Shown here in pieces: positions 17,771 to 26,771 of a stretch of DNA of 44,181 bases. Both the position numbers and the translations under genes were made by a program. Within the stretch, counting starts at the first letter, position 1; each line of letters starts with the position of its first letter. The stretch comes from Crocinitomicaceae bacterium (GTDB lineage: Bacteria; Bacteroidota; Bacteroidia; Flavobacteriales_D; Sanyastnellaceae): NCBI GenBank assembly GCA_002690915.1, contig NZGF01000046.1, positions 1 to 44,181 on the forward strand. Reading direction: 5' to 3'. The notes below the pieces were generated by a model. The model was not told the origin of the DNA. It did not search any database and saw nothing but the letters and a program-made list of their open reading frames with translations.

Positions 17771-20700
17771 ATGCTTAACCTAGGAATGATGCAGACGAAA
17801 TTTTCCACTATGCTTGGAGCGCTCGCAGTGATTGCGGGTCTTTCCAACCAACTTTTCGCTCAAACAGCTTGTTTTGGCTCTGACTCAGATGCCGACGCTC
17901 CATCAGGCTTTCAACTAGCCGTTGAAAGCTATGCGAGTTTCGACGGAACGGAATCGGGCGACCTCGCGAGTTTGGCAGGTCTTACGACCTATCGAATCTA
18001 TTTAGAGACAAATTCTGAAATGGATTTCGTTTCAGCCGTTTACACAGACGGCGCTGACGGCACGGTTGAATTGTCAACCTCGACGTCTTTTTATATGAAT
18101 GTGTTTGGTGGCTTAACAGTCAATGACGTCAATCCAGGTCTATTCTCCTTCTTTCCTGCTCTGGAATATGACAGTCATGTTACCATAGGCCTGGAATCAG
18201 AGGCTGTGGGAGCGCAGTCTTCCATCTTGGTCTCAGGGGTTTCATCTACGGAGATTGATTGGAGTGATTCCTTCCTAGACGGAGGAAATTTGAACATCAA
18301 TGGAGCCAATGCCTCCGCTGGTGATGGTTGGTCCGTTCCAGCAGGTGGAATCAATGGTTTTTCGGGTGAGGACATGCGAGTCATGCTCGCGCAAGTGACG
18401 ACAGACGGTGACCTAAATGGAAGCTTATTTGTGGAGATCACGCGTGCTGGCCAAACGGCATCAGAAAGTCACCAATTCTCTTTTGCTCCCGAGCTTTGCG
18501 GTTGCATGGACACAACTGCTGCGAACTATGAACCGACTGCTACTTTAGATGATGGAACGTGCTTGTTCCTCGGTTGTACAGATTCTGCAGCCTGCAATTA
18601 TGACTTAATTGCCAATGAAGATGATGGAACGTGTGATTATTGTTGCGATGCTGTGGAAACAAGTAATTCGGACTATGAAGTCGAGGTTGAGCTGCACCAG
18701 GTAGGAGGTATTACAGGTTTGCGCACATACCGTTTGTATGTGACCATGCCCAATGCGACAGACGTTCTGTCGTCTGTGAGCGGAAATTCCACCGATCCAC
18801 TGAGTATTGCAACTACGACCGATTTCTTCCAATTCCAAGGTGGCGGCGGTGGCCTAACACCAGCGGGATGGAACCCGGATTTTGCTGCTTTTTTCCCTGA
18901 TGGTGCTTACGACTCATATATTACTATAGGTCTTGACCGAGCTGCATTAACAGATGAGGGTGAGTCAAATACTACCGTAGTAGTGACGCCTGGAGACACT
19001 TGGACACTGGATTTTGAAGGTGGCAGCGACATTGTTATAAACTCTAATACCGGTGGAGCTTGGTTTGCCATGCCCGGATCAGTCAACGCCATTGCAGGCG
19101 ACGACAACCGTGTATTGATAGGCCAGTTCACCACGGACGGTTACTTGAGTGGTGACTTGTCGGTTCAAATCTTCCCGGAGGGAGATGCATCTCAAGATGA
19201 AATCGTTCAGATTTCTTGGACTTCTCCGCTGTGCGCTTGCACAGATGAAATTGCGTGTAATTATGACCCAATAGCAATTTGGGATGATGGTTCTTGTCAA
19301 GACGGTCCTGCATACTGGGGCGAAAATCTTGACTGTGAAGGCAACTGCCTGAACGACACGGATGGCGATTACGTATGCGATGAGGATGAAGTTTCAGGGT
19401 GCTTGAATCCTACGGCATGCAACTACGTCGCAAATCCAACAGATCTCGAAACGTGCCTTTTCCCGCAAGATGGCTACGATTGCGACGACAATTGCCTGAA
19501 CGATGTAGATGGCGACGGTGTGTGTGATGAGTTCGAAGATGGAGGTTGCACTGACTCAGAGGCATGCAATTACGATGCAACTGCGACCGATGATAATGGC
19601 ACATGCAGCTACCCGGAGATTTTTGTTCTTGGAGATGTTCCATCCTCTTCAATTGCAGAATGCAGCTTATTTACTGACGGTCCAAACACAACATGGCAGT
19701 ACGTCTTGACAGCTACAACATCGGATGATCCGAACAGCAATGAAGCACAAACGCTGGAACTAAACATGATAACGCTCCCAGAGTCAGGAGTAAATTATCG
19801 CGTTGCAAAAACAACAGCGAATGGCAACTGGTTCTTCGGCCCTGCGCAGCCTCTTGTCTTGGGGATGAACTCGAAGACAGTTGGAGCCGTTAATTTTGCT
19901 CGCTCGGTAAAGTTCCAGTTCTCAAACGGTGATGGCGAGTTTGATTCCGTAGCACTAAACGGATCAATGTTGGATGATTGCACATCTTCAGAGGCTCAGA
20001 TATCTGAATGCAGTAACTTTACTGAAGGTACGAACGCGAACTGGCCATACATTTTCACTGCTACAACAGCCGCTGAACCAACCAGTAACCAAGCGCAAAC
20101 GCTTGAAATCAACATTACTTCTTTCAATACAACAGCCGAAGTATTTTGGAGGGTTGCAAAAACTACCGCTAATGGAAACTGGTTTTTCGGCCCAGCTGAG
20201 CCCTTAGCCTTAGGCATGAATTCGAAGACTGTCGGAGCTGTGAGTTTTTCACGGTCCGTGAAGTTCCAATTCAGCTCTGGTGCAATTGCCTTTGACGCGT
20301 TGACCCTGAATGATTTAGATATTAATGAATGCGGTGGTCCATTGGAAGCTGCAGTCTATGATTGCGAAGGAACATGTTTAAACGATGCGGATGGAGACGG
20401 AACATGCGACGAACTTGAAACCTTCGGCTGTACTGACGAGTCCGCTTGCAATTATGACGATTCGGTAACGGAAGAAGACGGAACGTGTGACTACTGCTGT
20501 ACATCCTCATCTTCTGTAGAGGGTTACAGCGTTATCGTTGAGACATATGCTGATTCACCTGAAGGGACAGTTTATCGAATGTATGTTGAGACGCCAAATG
20601 CGACGGATGTTTTGTCTGCCGTTACGGGCGATGCAGCCAATGCAACTTACATTCGAAGTACACAGTCGTTTTTCCAGTCTGACTTTTCGGAAGATGTCAC

Positions 20701-23700
20701 GCCCAATGGAATCAACCCTTCATTGTTCGTTTTCTTCCCAGACCTGGCCTACGACAGTTGGGTGACGATCGGTGTTGAAAACAATTTGTTAGAATCGAAC
20801 GAAACTGCGGTAGACGTTGTTCCGCCACAGACTGATTGGGACGTTAATTTCAACGCCGGGGGTGACATTGAAATGGAAGGTGTTTATGGTGACGGTTGGT
20901 TCGTCACTTGGGATGAGAGTGCAGGTGCCTCCACGAACGGCTTGTCAGGAGACGATCACAAAGTGTTGGTGGGTCAGTTTACAACCAACGGCGTCTTGAG
21001 CGGGCAAATTTTCGTGCAAATGTTCCCAGAAGGGGCCCAACAGAATCCAATCCAATTGCTCCTGCCGTTCGAATACGCCAGTGATGACGTGGATGCTCCA
21101 GTCTTTACCTATGTGCCGGCAGATGTAACACAAAACTGTTCTGATGCATATCCAACAGAAATGGCTGAAGCTGTTGACGAGGGATGCATTTCAGAAGTAA
21201 CTGTATCATTGGAAGAGTCCATAGAATCGGCAAGCTGTGGTTACACCTTGACGCGCACGTGGACAGCTACAGACGCATGGGGCAATACACAGACGGCTTC
21301 ACAGATTGTAAGCTTAGAGGATAACGAAGCACCGGTTGCAATAGCACCTGCAGACCTGACGGTCCAATGTACAGACGACTTGACTCCTGGTGCGGGCATC
21401 GCAGAATACCCGTCGAATTCGTATGACAATTGTGCGAATGATGATTTGACTTTTGAGCACGAGGATGTCGAAATGCAGGTAGCTGTAGACTTTACAGGTG
21501 TAACAGCTGATTTCCACGTGGAAATGGGACTAAACATCGGTGGACCCTTTGGCCAATCATTGATTCTTGAAGCACAAGGCGTCGAAATCGGCGACGGTGT
21601 TGAAATCGACTACGACAATTTGATCGCGAATCCATCGGCGCACCGTGGTGCTGTCGCCATTGACATTTCTGGATCGACAATCAATGCCTTCATTGAAGGA
21701 ACTGCAGGCACACCTTACCAGTATGACTACGCCATCGTCACCATTTCAAATATTTCAAGTGATGACGTTTCGGGAGTTACGCTGGGTACATCTGGAATTG
21801 CCTCAGGCGCAGACGTTACCATGGTAACAACGTCGAATAGCATTGTTTTGACTTGGAACGGAACAGCGACTTACACGGAAGGCGATTCTGCTGACTTTGC
21901 CATAGAAGACGCATCATCTTGCTTGGCGGTTTCCAGCATCATGCGTACATGGACGGTAACAGATGGTTGTGACAACGCAGATACTGCAGTTCAATACTTC
22001 ACCATTGTAGATTCACAAGGACCGGAATTTACATCAACTCCCTCCAACATCGAATTATCCTGCAATGACGAAATTCCGATGGCCACAGTTGAAGCTGCGG
22101 ATTGTAGCAGTGTGATTATTTCAGATGCGTCGGATGAAACTCAAGCTGGATCATGCGGAAACTCTTACACCATCTTCCGCACGTGGACGGCTACGGATGA
22201 GTGTGGCAATTCTTCGATGTTCACCCAAACCATCATGGTAACGGACAACGAAGACCCTGTCTTCACCTCTTTCCCAGCCGACATCACTTACACTGCCGGA
22301 GACGACATGCAAGTAGAAGAGCCTACGGCAGAGGACGATTGCAACGGTGTGACCATCTCCTCTAGCGAAAGCCAAGACAACAGCAATGTTGAAATGACTG
22401 TAATTACACGCACATGGACGGCGACAGATGATTGTGGAAATAGTACGTCTGCGGACCAGATAATCACCGTAATGGAGGTGCTTGGATGCATGGACGACTT
22501 AGCATGCAACTACGATGACACTGCAACTTACGATGACGGCAGCTGCGACTATTGTTCTTGCGGTTCGGGCGGTGAAGCTGGTTTCGGACTTGAATTGGAG
22601 TTGGTTGCGAGCCACGATGGCTCTCAGGAAGGTCTTGAAGCAGGTATGAATACTTACCGTGTTTACGTGACGACACCAACAACAGAAGACTTTGTGAGTT
22701 CTGTGTCCGGTGATCTTAATGTGCCTGCTTACCTGCGCACAACCACGTCTTTCTACCAAGATGAATTTGGTTCATTGACTCCCGATAACATTAACCCGTT
22801 GTACTACACTGTCGCGCCGAATCTTCTCTACGACAGCTGGGTGACGATTGGTATTGATTCAGCTCCCGAAGACGGTGAGTCTTCTATCCAGGTTGCAGTA
22901 GCTCCTGAAGACAACTGGGTTGGCGAATTCAATGCTGGAAACGACCTCGAAATTGACAGTTTCTACGGAGGCTCTTGGTTCGCACTGACTTCAGCGAACA
23001 ACGGATATGCGGGTGATGATCAACGCGTATTGGTCGCTCAGCTGACTACATCCGGAGTAATCACAGGCCAACTCTACGTTCAGGTGTTCCCGAATGGAGA
23101 CCAGGACGAGGATACGTACTTAACATTGAGTTTCGGAGGCAACGAATGTGGATGCACGGATGCTGAGGCATGCAACTACAGTTCAGAAGCCACTTACGAT
23201 ACCGGGACATGCTATTACCCAGAGTTCGCCTATGACTGCTCTGGCGAATGTCTCAGCGATGTTGACGGCGACGGGGTATGCGATGAATTGGAAATTTTCG
23301 GTTGTACGAACGAATCCAACTGCACATACGATCCCACTGCTACAGAGCATGATGAGGATATGTGCCAAGTGTCACCATTCTGCATCGGATGTAACGAAGA
23401 AGCAGCTTGCAACTACAATCCAAACGTGATTCCGGAACCCAACTTCAACGACGGGTCTTGTGTATACCCTGAGGAGGGATTCGACTGTAACGGAGATTGC
23501 ATCGATGACAACGAGGACTTGATTTGTGACGTCCTCCAAGGTTGCGGCGCCCCTGACGCATGTAACTATGAAGAGGGCGTTCAGTACCCATCTGTAGATT
23601 TCTGTGATTTCTGTAGCTGTGACAATGTGATCAGCAGCGCTGAAGGCTATGGCATTGAAGTCGAAGCCATGGAAAGCGATATCGAAGGCGCTTTAACTTA

Positions 23701-26314
23701 TCAGGTCTTCGTGACGACACCAAGTGCAACCGATGTAGTGAATGCAATTTTGGGCAATGAAGAGAACCCGATTGTGTTGGCTTCTTCGAGCGAGATTTAC
23801 CAAAACTATAATGGTTCTGCGCTTCCGACTCCATCAGAATTGTTTGCATTCTACCCAGACTTGCAATACGACTCATACGTGACATTAGGAGCAGGCACAC
23901 CTGCTGAAGCAATGAGTTTCCCACCGACTGATGATGGCAGTGACCCCGCATGGGTTAGTGTTTTCGAAAATGGTGGAGACATCATTATTGATGACGTGGT
24001 CGGCAGTGGTTGGTACATGAACGCGGATGTCATGGGCCAATATGGAGTGGCTGGAGATGACAATCGTGTCATGGTTGCGCAATTGACTACACCTGGTACC
24101 ATCCACGGTCAATTATACGTGCAGGTATTCCCTGATGGCTTGTCTGCAGGTAACACCCTGTACCTGACGCTCTCGTTCGGAAGCGAGCACTGTGGATGTA
24201 CAGACCCGTCGGCGTGTAACTTTGATCAGGAAAACTTCGATGATGACGGTTCATGTTTCTATCCTGCAGAGGATGAATCGTGCGAGGCTACTTGCCTATA
24301 CGACACGTTCTCTCCTGAGGTTGTCTCAGTGGAAGAGACTTACAGCACTTCATGCGAAATGGCGGCCACGGATATCCGTGAACCCGAATTCAGCGACAAC
24401 TGCGATGACAACTTGGAGGTGTCTTATACAGACGAGGTAGAAGTCGGTGATTGCGAAGGCGATTGGACGATCACACGCACTTGGACTGCGCTTGACAACA
24501 ATGCGAACGCGGTCTCTGTCACCCAAACCATAAACGTAACAGATACCAATGGTCCTCAATTCACGGTGCCAGCAGATACAAACATCGCGTGCACGGAAGA
24601 TGCCATGGATCTCACCCTAACTGGTGACGTTACTGATGCGAGCGACGCGTGCAGCAATGAAGTAACAGTTGAATACTCCGATGCAATTGTGACATCTGCT
24701 AATGCCTGCTTCGCAAACAACACTGTTATCCGAACCTGGATGGCAATGGACGCATGCGGAAATGTGACATCGAAGGAGCAAATTATCACGTTGGTTGATG
24801 AGAACGCACCTTCCTTCACAAGCGTTCCTGAAGGTCTGACCTTGGCATGCGGTGACGACATTCCATTTGTTGATGCTACAGCAGCTGACGCTTGCTCTGC
24901 CGTAACGGTTACCTATGAAGATGTTGAAGGCGATATGACGTGTACAGGATTGAACGAAATCGTTCGGACCTTCACAGCTACGGACGCTTGTGGCAATGCA
25001 GCATCTGCTACGCAACTGATCACTTTTGCTGATGACGAAGCTCCATCGGGCAGCGTTGAAGATGTTGCTATGTCTTGCGCTGACTATGATCCAGCGATGG
25101 AATACGGAGCAGTGGAGTTCGGTGACAACTGCAGTGCAGCAGTCACGGTAACTTGGGAGGAAACTTCCAACACCGGCACAGGAATGGAGGGATGCTTCGA
25201 GGTGACGCGCACATACACCTTCACCGATGGATGTGGCAACGCTTCTGCAGTGGTCCAAACCATCTCTGTCTTCGATGATGAAGCCCCCGTATTGAGTGAA
25301 GTGGCAACTGAAGTGGTGTTGCAGTGCGGCGATGACATGCCCGCAGCACCAACCGCAACAGACAACTGCTCAAGCGTCGAGGTCACATTCGTTGACGAGG
25401 CGACAGGAGTGAGCTGCTCTGGTGAAGAGTCGTTCAACCGCACATACACGGCGACTGACGCATGCGGTAACGAATCGTCTGTTTCTGTAGAAGTCTCGTT
25501 CAATGATATCATTGCACCGACATTTACAGCGCCTATGGACGTGACAGTTGAATGCGACAGCGACATGAACGATTTGACCCTCACAGGCGACGTGATGGAT
25601 GCTACAGATGTATGCAGCGCGGATATCTTTGTGACCTACTCTGATGATGCGAGCACTTCTGAAGGATCTTGCCTTGCTGACAACGTTGTTACGCGCACTT
25701 GGACGGTGACCGACGGATGTGGGAACTCGAGTTCAGCAACCCAGACCATCACCTTGGAGGACACGACTGCCCCAGTTGTAACGTTTGAGGCCAACGTGGT
25801 TCTTGACAATGTCGCTACTAGCGAATTGCAAGACTTTGAGGGTGTTGAAGTCGTCGATGCATGCAGCGACTGGACTTACACTACCACCGATGAGTGGGTC
25901 GGTAACAGCTTGACAGGATACGAGTTGCACCGTGTGATGGTCTTCACAGACGCTTGTGGAAACGCTACAACGATTGAACAAAACATCACAGCGGTGTACG
26001 CCAACGGATGTACATACATGGATGCTGAGAATTACGATCCAGCAGCTATCATCGACGATGGTTCATGTGAATACACCGGGTGTACTGATATGGCTTCAGC
26101 CAATTACAACCCGATTGCGAGCATCGATGATGGTTCATGTGTAACAGTAGGTTGTATGGATCCTGACGGATACGATTACGACCCGAATGCAAACTACCCA
26201 GGTGGTTGCGATTACCCAGATCCTTGTCCGGGTGACATCAATGACGACGGACTCGTCAACGTTGGTGACTTGTTGGAGTTCTTCCAATACTACGGACAAG
26301 TCTGCGAAGAGTAA
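17771..26314 (+). CDS. Giant secreted multi-repeat surface protein with a dockerin-like C-terminus
   Basis: About 2,847 residues, with a signal peptide ending near LSNQLFAQ. In order: five copies of an unrecognised domain of about 165-185 residues (TYRxYVxTPxATD near the start, GDDxRVLVxQxTT near the end); between them Cys-rich GCTDxxACNYDxxATxDDGSC repeats and CLNDxDGDGVCDE calcium-type motifs; a tandem twin domain after the second copy; four HYR-like domains after the third copy and seven after the fifth; three more Cys-rich repeats; and a single EF-hand (DINDDGLVNVGD). The protein is very acidic and has only eight lysines after the signal peptide. No T9SS type A tail and no enzyme domain are seen. 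A role in adhesion or as a surface layer is inferred. The ATG at 17771 is chosen; 17786 and 17789 are alternatives. Confidence 0.85.
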   Translation: MLNLGMMQTKFSTMLGALAVIAGLSNQLFAQTACFGSDSDADAPSGFQLAVESYASFDGTESGDLASLAGLTTYRIYLETNSEMDFVSAVYTDGADGTVELSTSTSFYMNVFGGLTVNDVNPGLFSFFPALEYDSHVTIGLESEAVGAQSSILVSGVSSTEIDWSDSFLDGGNLNINGANASAGDGWSVPAGGINGFSGEDMRVMLAQVTTDGDLNGSLFVEITRAGQTASESHQFSFAPELCGCMDTTAANYEPTATLDDGTCLFLGCTDSAACNYDLIANEDDGTCDYCCDAVETSNSDYEVEVELHQVGGITGLRTYRLYVTMPNATDVLSSVSGNSTDPLSIATTTDFFQFQGGGGGLTPAGWNPDFAAFFPDGAYDSYITIGLDRAALTDEGESNTTVVVTPGDTWTLDFEGGSDIVINSNTGGAWFAMPGSVNAIAGDDNRVLIGQFTTDGYLSGDLSVQIFPEGDASQDEIVQISWTSPLCACTDEIACNYDPIAIWDDGSCQDGPAYWGENLDCEGNCLNDTDGDYVCDEDEVSGCLNPTACNYVANPTDLETCLFPQDGYDCDDNCLNDVDGDGVCDEFEDGGCTDSEACNYDATATDDNGTCSYPEIFVLGDVPSSSIAECSLFTDGPNTTWQYVLTATTSDDPNSNEAQTLELNMITLPESGVNYRVAKTTANGNWFFGPAQPLVLGMNSKTVGAVNFARSVKFQFSNGDGEFDSVALNGSMLDDCTSSEAQISECSNFTEGTNANWPYIFTATTAAEPTSNQAQTLEINITSFNTTAEVFWRVAKTTANGNWFFGPAEPLALGMNSKTVGAVSFSRSVKFQFSSGAIAFDALTLNDLDINECGGPLEAAVYDCEGTCLNDADGDGTCDELETFGCTDESACNYDDSVTEEDGTCDYCCTSSSSVEGYSVIVETYADSPEGTVYRMYVETPNATDVLSAVTGDAANATYIRSTQSFFQSDFSEDVTPNGINPSLFVFFPDLAYDSWVTIGVENNLLESNETAVDVVPPQTDWDVNFNAGGDIEMEGVYGDGWFVTWDESAGASTNGLSGDDHKVLVGQFTTNGVLSGQIFVQMFPEGAQQNPIQLLLPFEYASDDVDAPVFTYVPADVTQNCSDAYPTEMAEAVDEGCISEVTVSLEESIESASCGYTLTRTWTATDAWGNTQTASQIVSLEDNEAPVAIAPADLTVQCTDDLTPGAGIAEYPSNSYDNCANDDLTFEHEDVEMQVAVDFTGVTADFHVEMGLNIGGPFGQSLILEAQGVEIGDGVEIDYDNLIANPSAHRGAVAIDISGSTINAFIEGTAGTPYQYDYAIVTISNISSDDVSGVTLGTSGIASGADVTMVTTSNSIVLTWNGTATYTEGDSADFAIEDASSCLAVSSIMRTWTVTDGCDNADTAVQYFTIVDSQGPEFTSTPSNIELSCNDEIPMATVEAADCSSVIISDASDETQAGSCGNSYTIFRTWTATDECGNSSMFTQTIMVTDNEDPVFTSFPADITYTAGDDMQVEEPTAEDDCNGVTISSSESQDNSNVEMTVITRTWTATDDCGNSTSADQIITVMEVLGCMDDLACNYDDTATYDDGSCDYCSCGSGGEAGFGLELELVASHDGSQEGLEAGMNTYRVYVTTPTTEDFVSSVSGDLNVPAYLRTTTSFYQDEFGSLTPDNINPLYYTVAPNLLYDSWVTIGIDSAPEDGESSIQVAVAPEDNWVGEFNAGNDLEIDSFYGGSWFALTSANNGYAGDDQRVLVAQLTTSGVITGQLYVQVFPNGDQDEDTYLTLSFGGNECGCTDAEACNYSSEATYDTGTCYYPEFAYDCSGECLSDVDGDGVCDELEIFGCTNESNCTYDPTATEHDEDMCQVSPFCIGCNEEAACNYNPNVIPEPNFNDGSCVYPEEGFDCNGDCIDDNEDLICDVLQGCGAPDACNYEEGVQYPSVDFCDFCSCDNVISSAEGYGIEVEAMESDIEGALTYQVFVTTPSATDVVNAILGNEENPIVLASSSEIYQNYNGSALPTPSELFAFYPDLQYDSYVTLGAGTPAEAMSFPPTDDGSDPAWVSVFENGGDIIIDDVVGSGWYMNADVMGQYGVAGDDNRVMVAQLTTPGTIHGQLYVQVFPDGLSAGNTLYLTLSFGSEHCGCTDPSACNFDQENFDDDGSCFYPAEDESCEATCLYDTFSPEVVSVEETYSTSCEMAATDIREPEFSDNCDDNLEVSYTDEVEVGDCEGDWTITRTWTALDNNANAVSVTQTINVTDTNGPQFTVPADTNIACTEDAMDLTLTGDVTDASDACSNEVTVEYSDAIVTSANACFANNTVIRTWMAMDACGNVTSKEQIITLVDENAPSFTSVPEGLTLACGDDIPFVDATAADACSAVTVTYEDVEGDMTCTGLNEIVRTFTATDACGNAASATQLITFADDEAPSGSVEDVAMSCADYDPAMEYGAVEFGDNCSAAVTVTWEETSNTGTGMEGCFEVTRTYTFTDGCGNASAVVQTISVFDDEAPVLSEVATEVVLQCGDDMPAAPTATDNCSSVEVTFVDEATGVSCSGEESFNRTYTATDACGNESSVSVEVSFNDIIAPTFTAPMDVTVECDSDMNDLTLTGDVMDATDVCSADIFVTYSDDASTSEGSCLADNVVTRTWTVTDGCGNSSSATQTITLEDTTAPVVTFEANVVLDNVATSELQDFEGVEVVDACSDWTYTTTDEWVGNSLTGYELHRVMVFTDACGNATTIEQNITAVYANGCTYMDAENYDPAAIIDDGSCEYTGCTDMASANYNPIASIDDGSCVTVGCMDPDGYDYDPNANYPGGCDYPDPCPGDINDDGLVNVGDLLEFFQYYGQVCEE
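17906..24139 (+). repeat. Five copies of an unrecognised repeat domain within the giant protein
   Basis: Copies lie at about 17906-18450, 18671-19186, 20522-21040, 22580-23104 and 23645-24139. Shared landmarks are a first strand of alternating hydrophobic residues, TYRxYV, [SF]VSGN, a Phe/Tyr-rich FFPDLxYDSxVTIG, GGD[IL]xI, a Gly-Trp-[YF] segment, AGDDxRVLVxQ[FL]TT and a last strand LYVQVFPxGD. Each is followed by Cys-rich repeats or HYR-like domains. I do not recognise the family. The copies differ at many positions, so the duplications are old. Confidence 0.75.
19649..20332 (+). repeat. Tandem twin domain inside the giant protein
   Basis: Two adjacent units of about 112 residues (19649-19981 and 19997-20332) share RVAKTTANGNWFFGPA and GMNSKTVGAV almost exactly. 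The bases differ at many synonymous positions, so the protein sequence has been kept while the DNA drifted. Six of the eight lysines in the mature protein lie here. The fold is unknown. Confidence 0.8.
21083..26000 (+). repeat. Two blocks of HYR-like immunoglobulin-fold domains
   Basis: Block one (21083-22480) has four units and block two (24311-26000) has seven. Each unit runs from a D-x-x-[AG]-P-x-F start, through a Cys pair, to RTWTATDxCGN and a Q-x-I-x-V-x-D end. This is the HYR-like pattern of bacterial adhesins. The second unit carries an insert of about 150 residues (21464-21910). Confidence 0.75.
26225..26311 (+). other. C-terminal single EF-hand (half-dockerin-like) module of the giant protein
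   Basis: The last 29 residues begin CPGDINDDGLVNVGD and end FFQYYGQVCEE. Calcium-loop positions 1, 3, 5, 9 and 12 are D, N, D, N and D. The layout and the bracketing Cys pair match the end of the 6472-8253 product, although the rest of the two proteins is unrelated apart from the Cys-rich repeats. Confidence 0.72.
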
Positions 26315-26371
26315 TATCTGCCGAAAACGACTTAAAAGCGAATTCGAGTCTGGCAAGACCGATTCCTAGGG

Positions 26372-26399
26372 AGGGGGCTGCATTCCGATGCGGTCCCTT
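26372..26399 (+). terminator. Candidate intrinsic terminator after the giant gene
   Basis: A 12-pair stem with three G-T wobbles (26372-26383 with 26388-26399, loop TCCG) begins 57 bases after the stop and is followed by a T-rich run (CTTGTCGTTTT). It is the strongest terminator-like hairpin I found in the window. Confidence 0.55.
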
Positions 26400-26441
26400 C
26401 TTGTCGTTTTCCGAGATGAGCAATACAGACGCTAGCTTGTT

Positions 26442-26449
26442 TATTTTTG
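26442..26449 (+). promoter_or_regulatory. Candidate -7 promoter box before the DUF493 gene
   Basis: The octamer TATTTTTG matches TAnnTTTG in full and lies 24 bases before the ATG at 26474. No -33 TTG is seen at the usual spacing. The in-frame TTG at 26447 is part of the box and is not the start codon. Confidence 0.42.
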
Positions 26450-26473
26450 CCGTCTATCAAGCATACGATTGAG

Positions 26474-26761
26474 ATGAGTCAACATGAAACGGAAGCAGCC
26501 AAGCGTGAACGATTGAGGGAGCAATTGAATGACACCCACACCTGGCCTTGCGATTTTACTTTCAAGTTCATAGTCTCTTCGGATGGTGCTGGAGAGGCCG
26601 ATTTGAGGGCCATCTTCTCGGATGCTGCCACGTTCAGTTTTCGTGCTTCTCGCAATGGGCGATACACGGCCTTCACTATTTCAGATTCAGTAATGTCAGC
26701 GGAAGAAGTGTTTAACCGGTACGAGTCGGCAGCCAAAATTCCGGGGATAATTTCGCTGTAA
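26474..26761 (+). CDS. DUF493 (YbeD-like) family protein
   Basis: A 95-residue soluble protein of the DUF493 / UPF0250 family: a charged N-terminal helix, then a small alpha/beta fold with FTFKFIV, the central FSFRASRNGRYTAFT strands and a closing ESAAKIPGI helix. The Bacteroidota members have this length. Their function is unknown; the E. coli homologue YbeD resembles a regulatory ACT-like fold. The ATG at 26474 gives the family's usual start. The gene at 26772 follows after ten bases and is probably co-transcribed. Confidence 0.82.
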   Translation: MSQHETEAAKRERLREQLNDTHTWPCDFTFKFIVSSDGAGEADLRAIFSDAATFSFRASRNGRYTAFTISDSVMSAEEVFNRYESAAKIPGIISL

Positions 26762-26771
26762 TACCATCCTA

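Larger units (their letters stand above)
18500..26216 (+). repeat. About fifteen Cys-rich GCTDxxACNYDxxATxDDGSC repeats
   Basis: Copies begin near 18500, 18572, 19235, 19397, 19545, 20426, 22483, 23150, 23300, 23387, 23540, 24193, 26006, 26078 and 26150. The core is Gly-Cys, an acidic pair, Ala-Cys-Asn-Tyr, then DDGSC. Five copies are followed by a D-x-D-x-D-type calcium motif (CLNDxDGDGVCDE), near 19330, 19480, 20360, 23230 and 23480. The gene at 6472-8253 has two more copies. Confidence 0.85.

Noticed and set aside
24617-25258. Long minus-strand open frame (213 codons) within the giant gene
   Set aside because: The plus-strand frame shows clear repeated HYR-like domains here; the antisense frame only mirrors their codon bias.
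18500-26216. Could the regular DNA repeats be a CRISPR array or satellite DNA?
   Set aside because: The repeats are conserved as protein in one reading frame, differ at synonymous sites and are spaced irregularly, with no direct repeat-spacer pattern.
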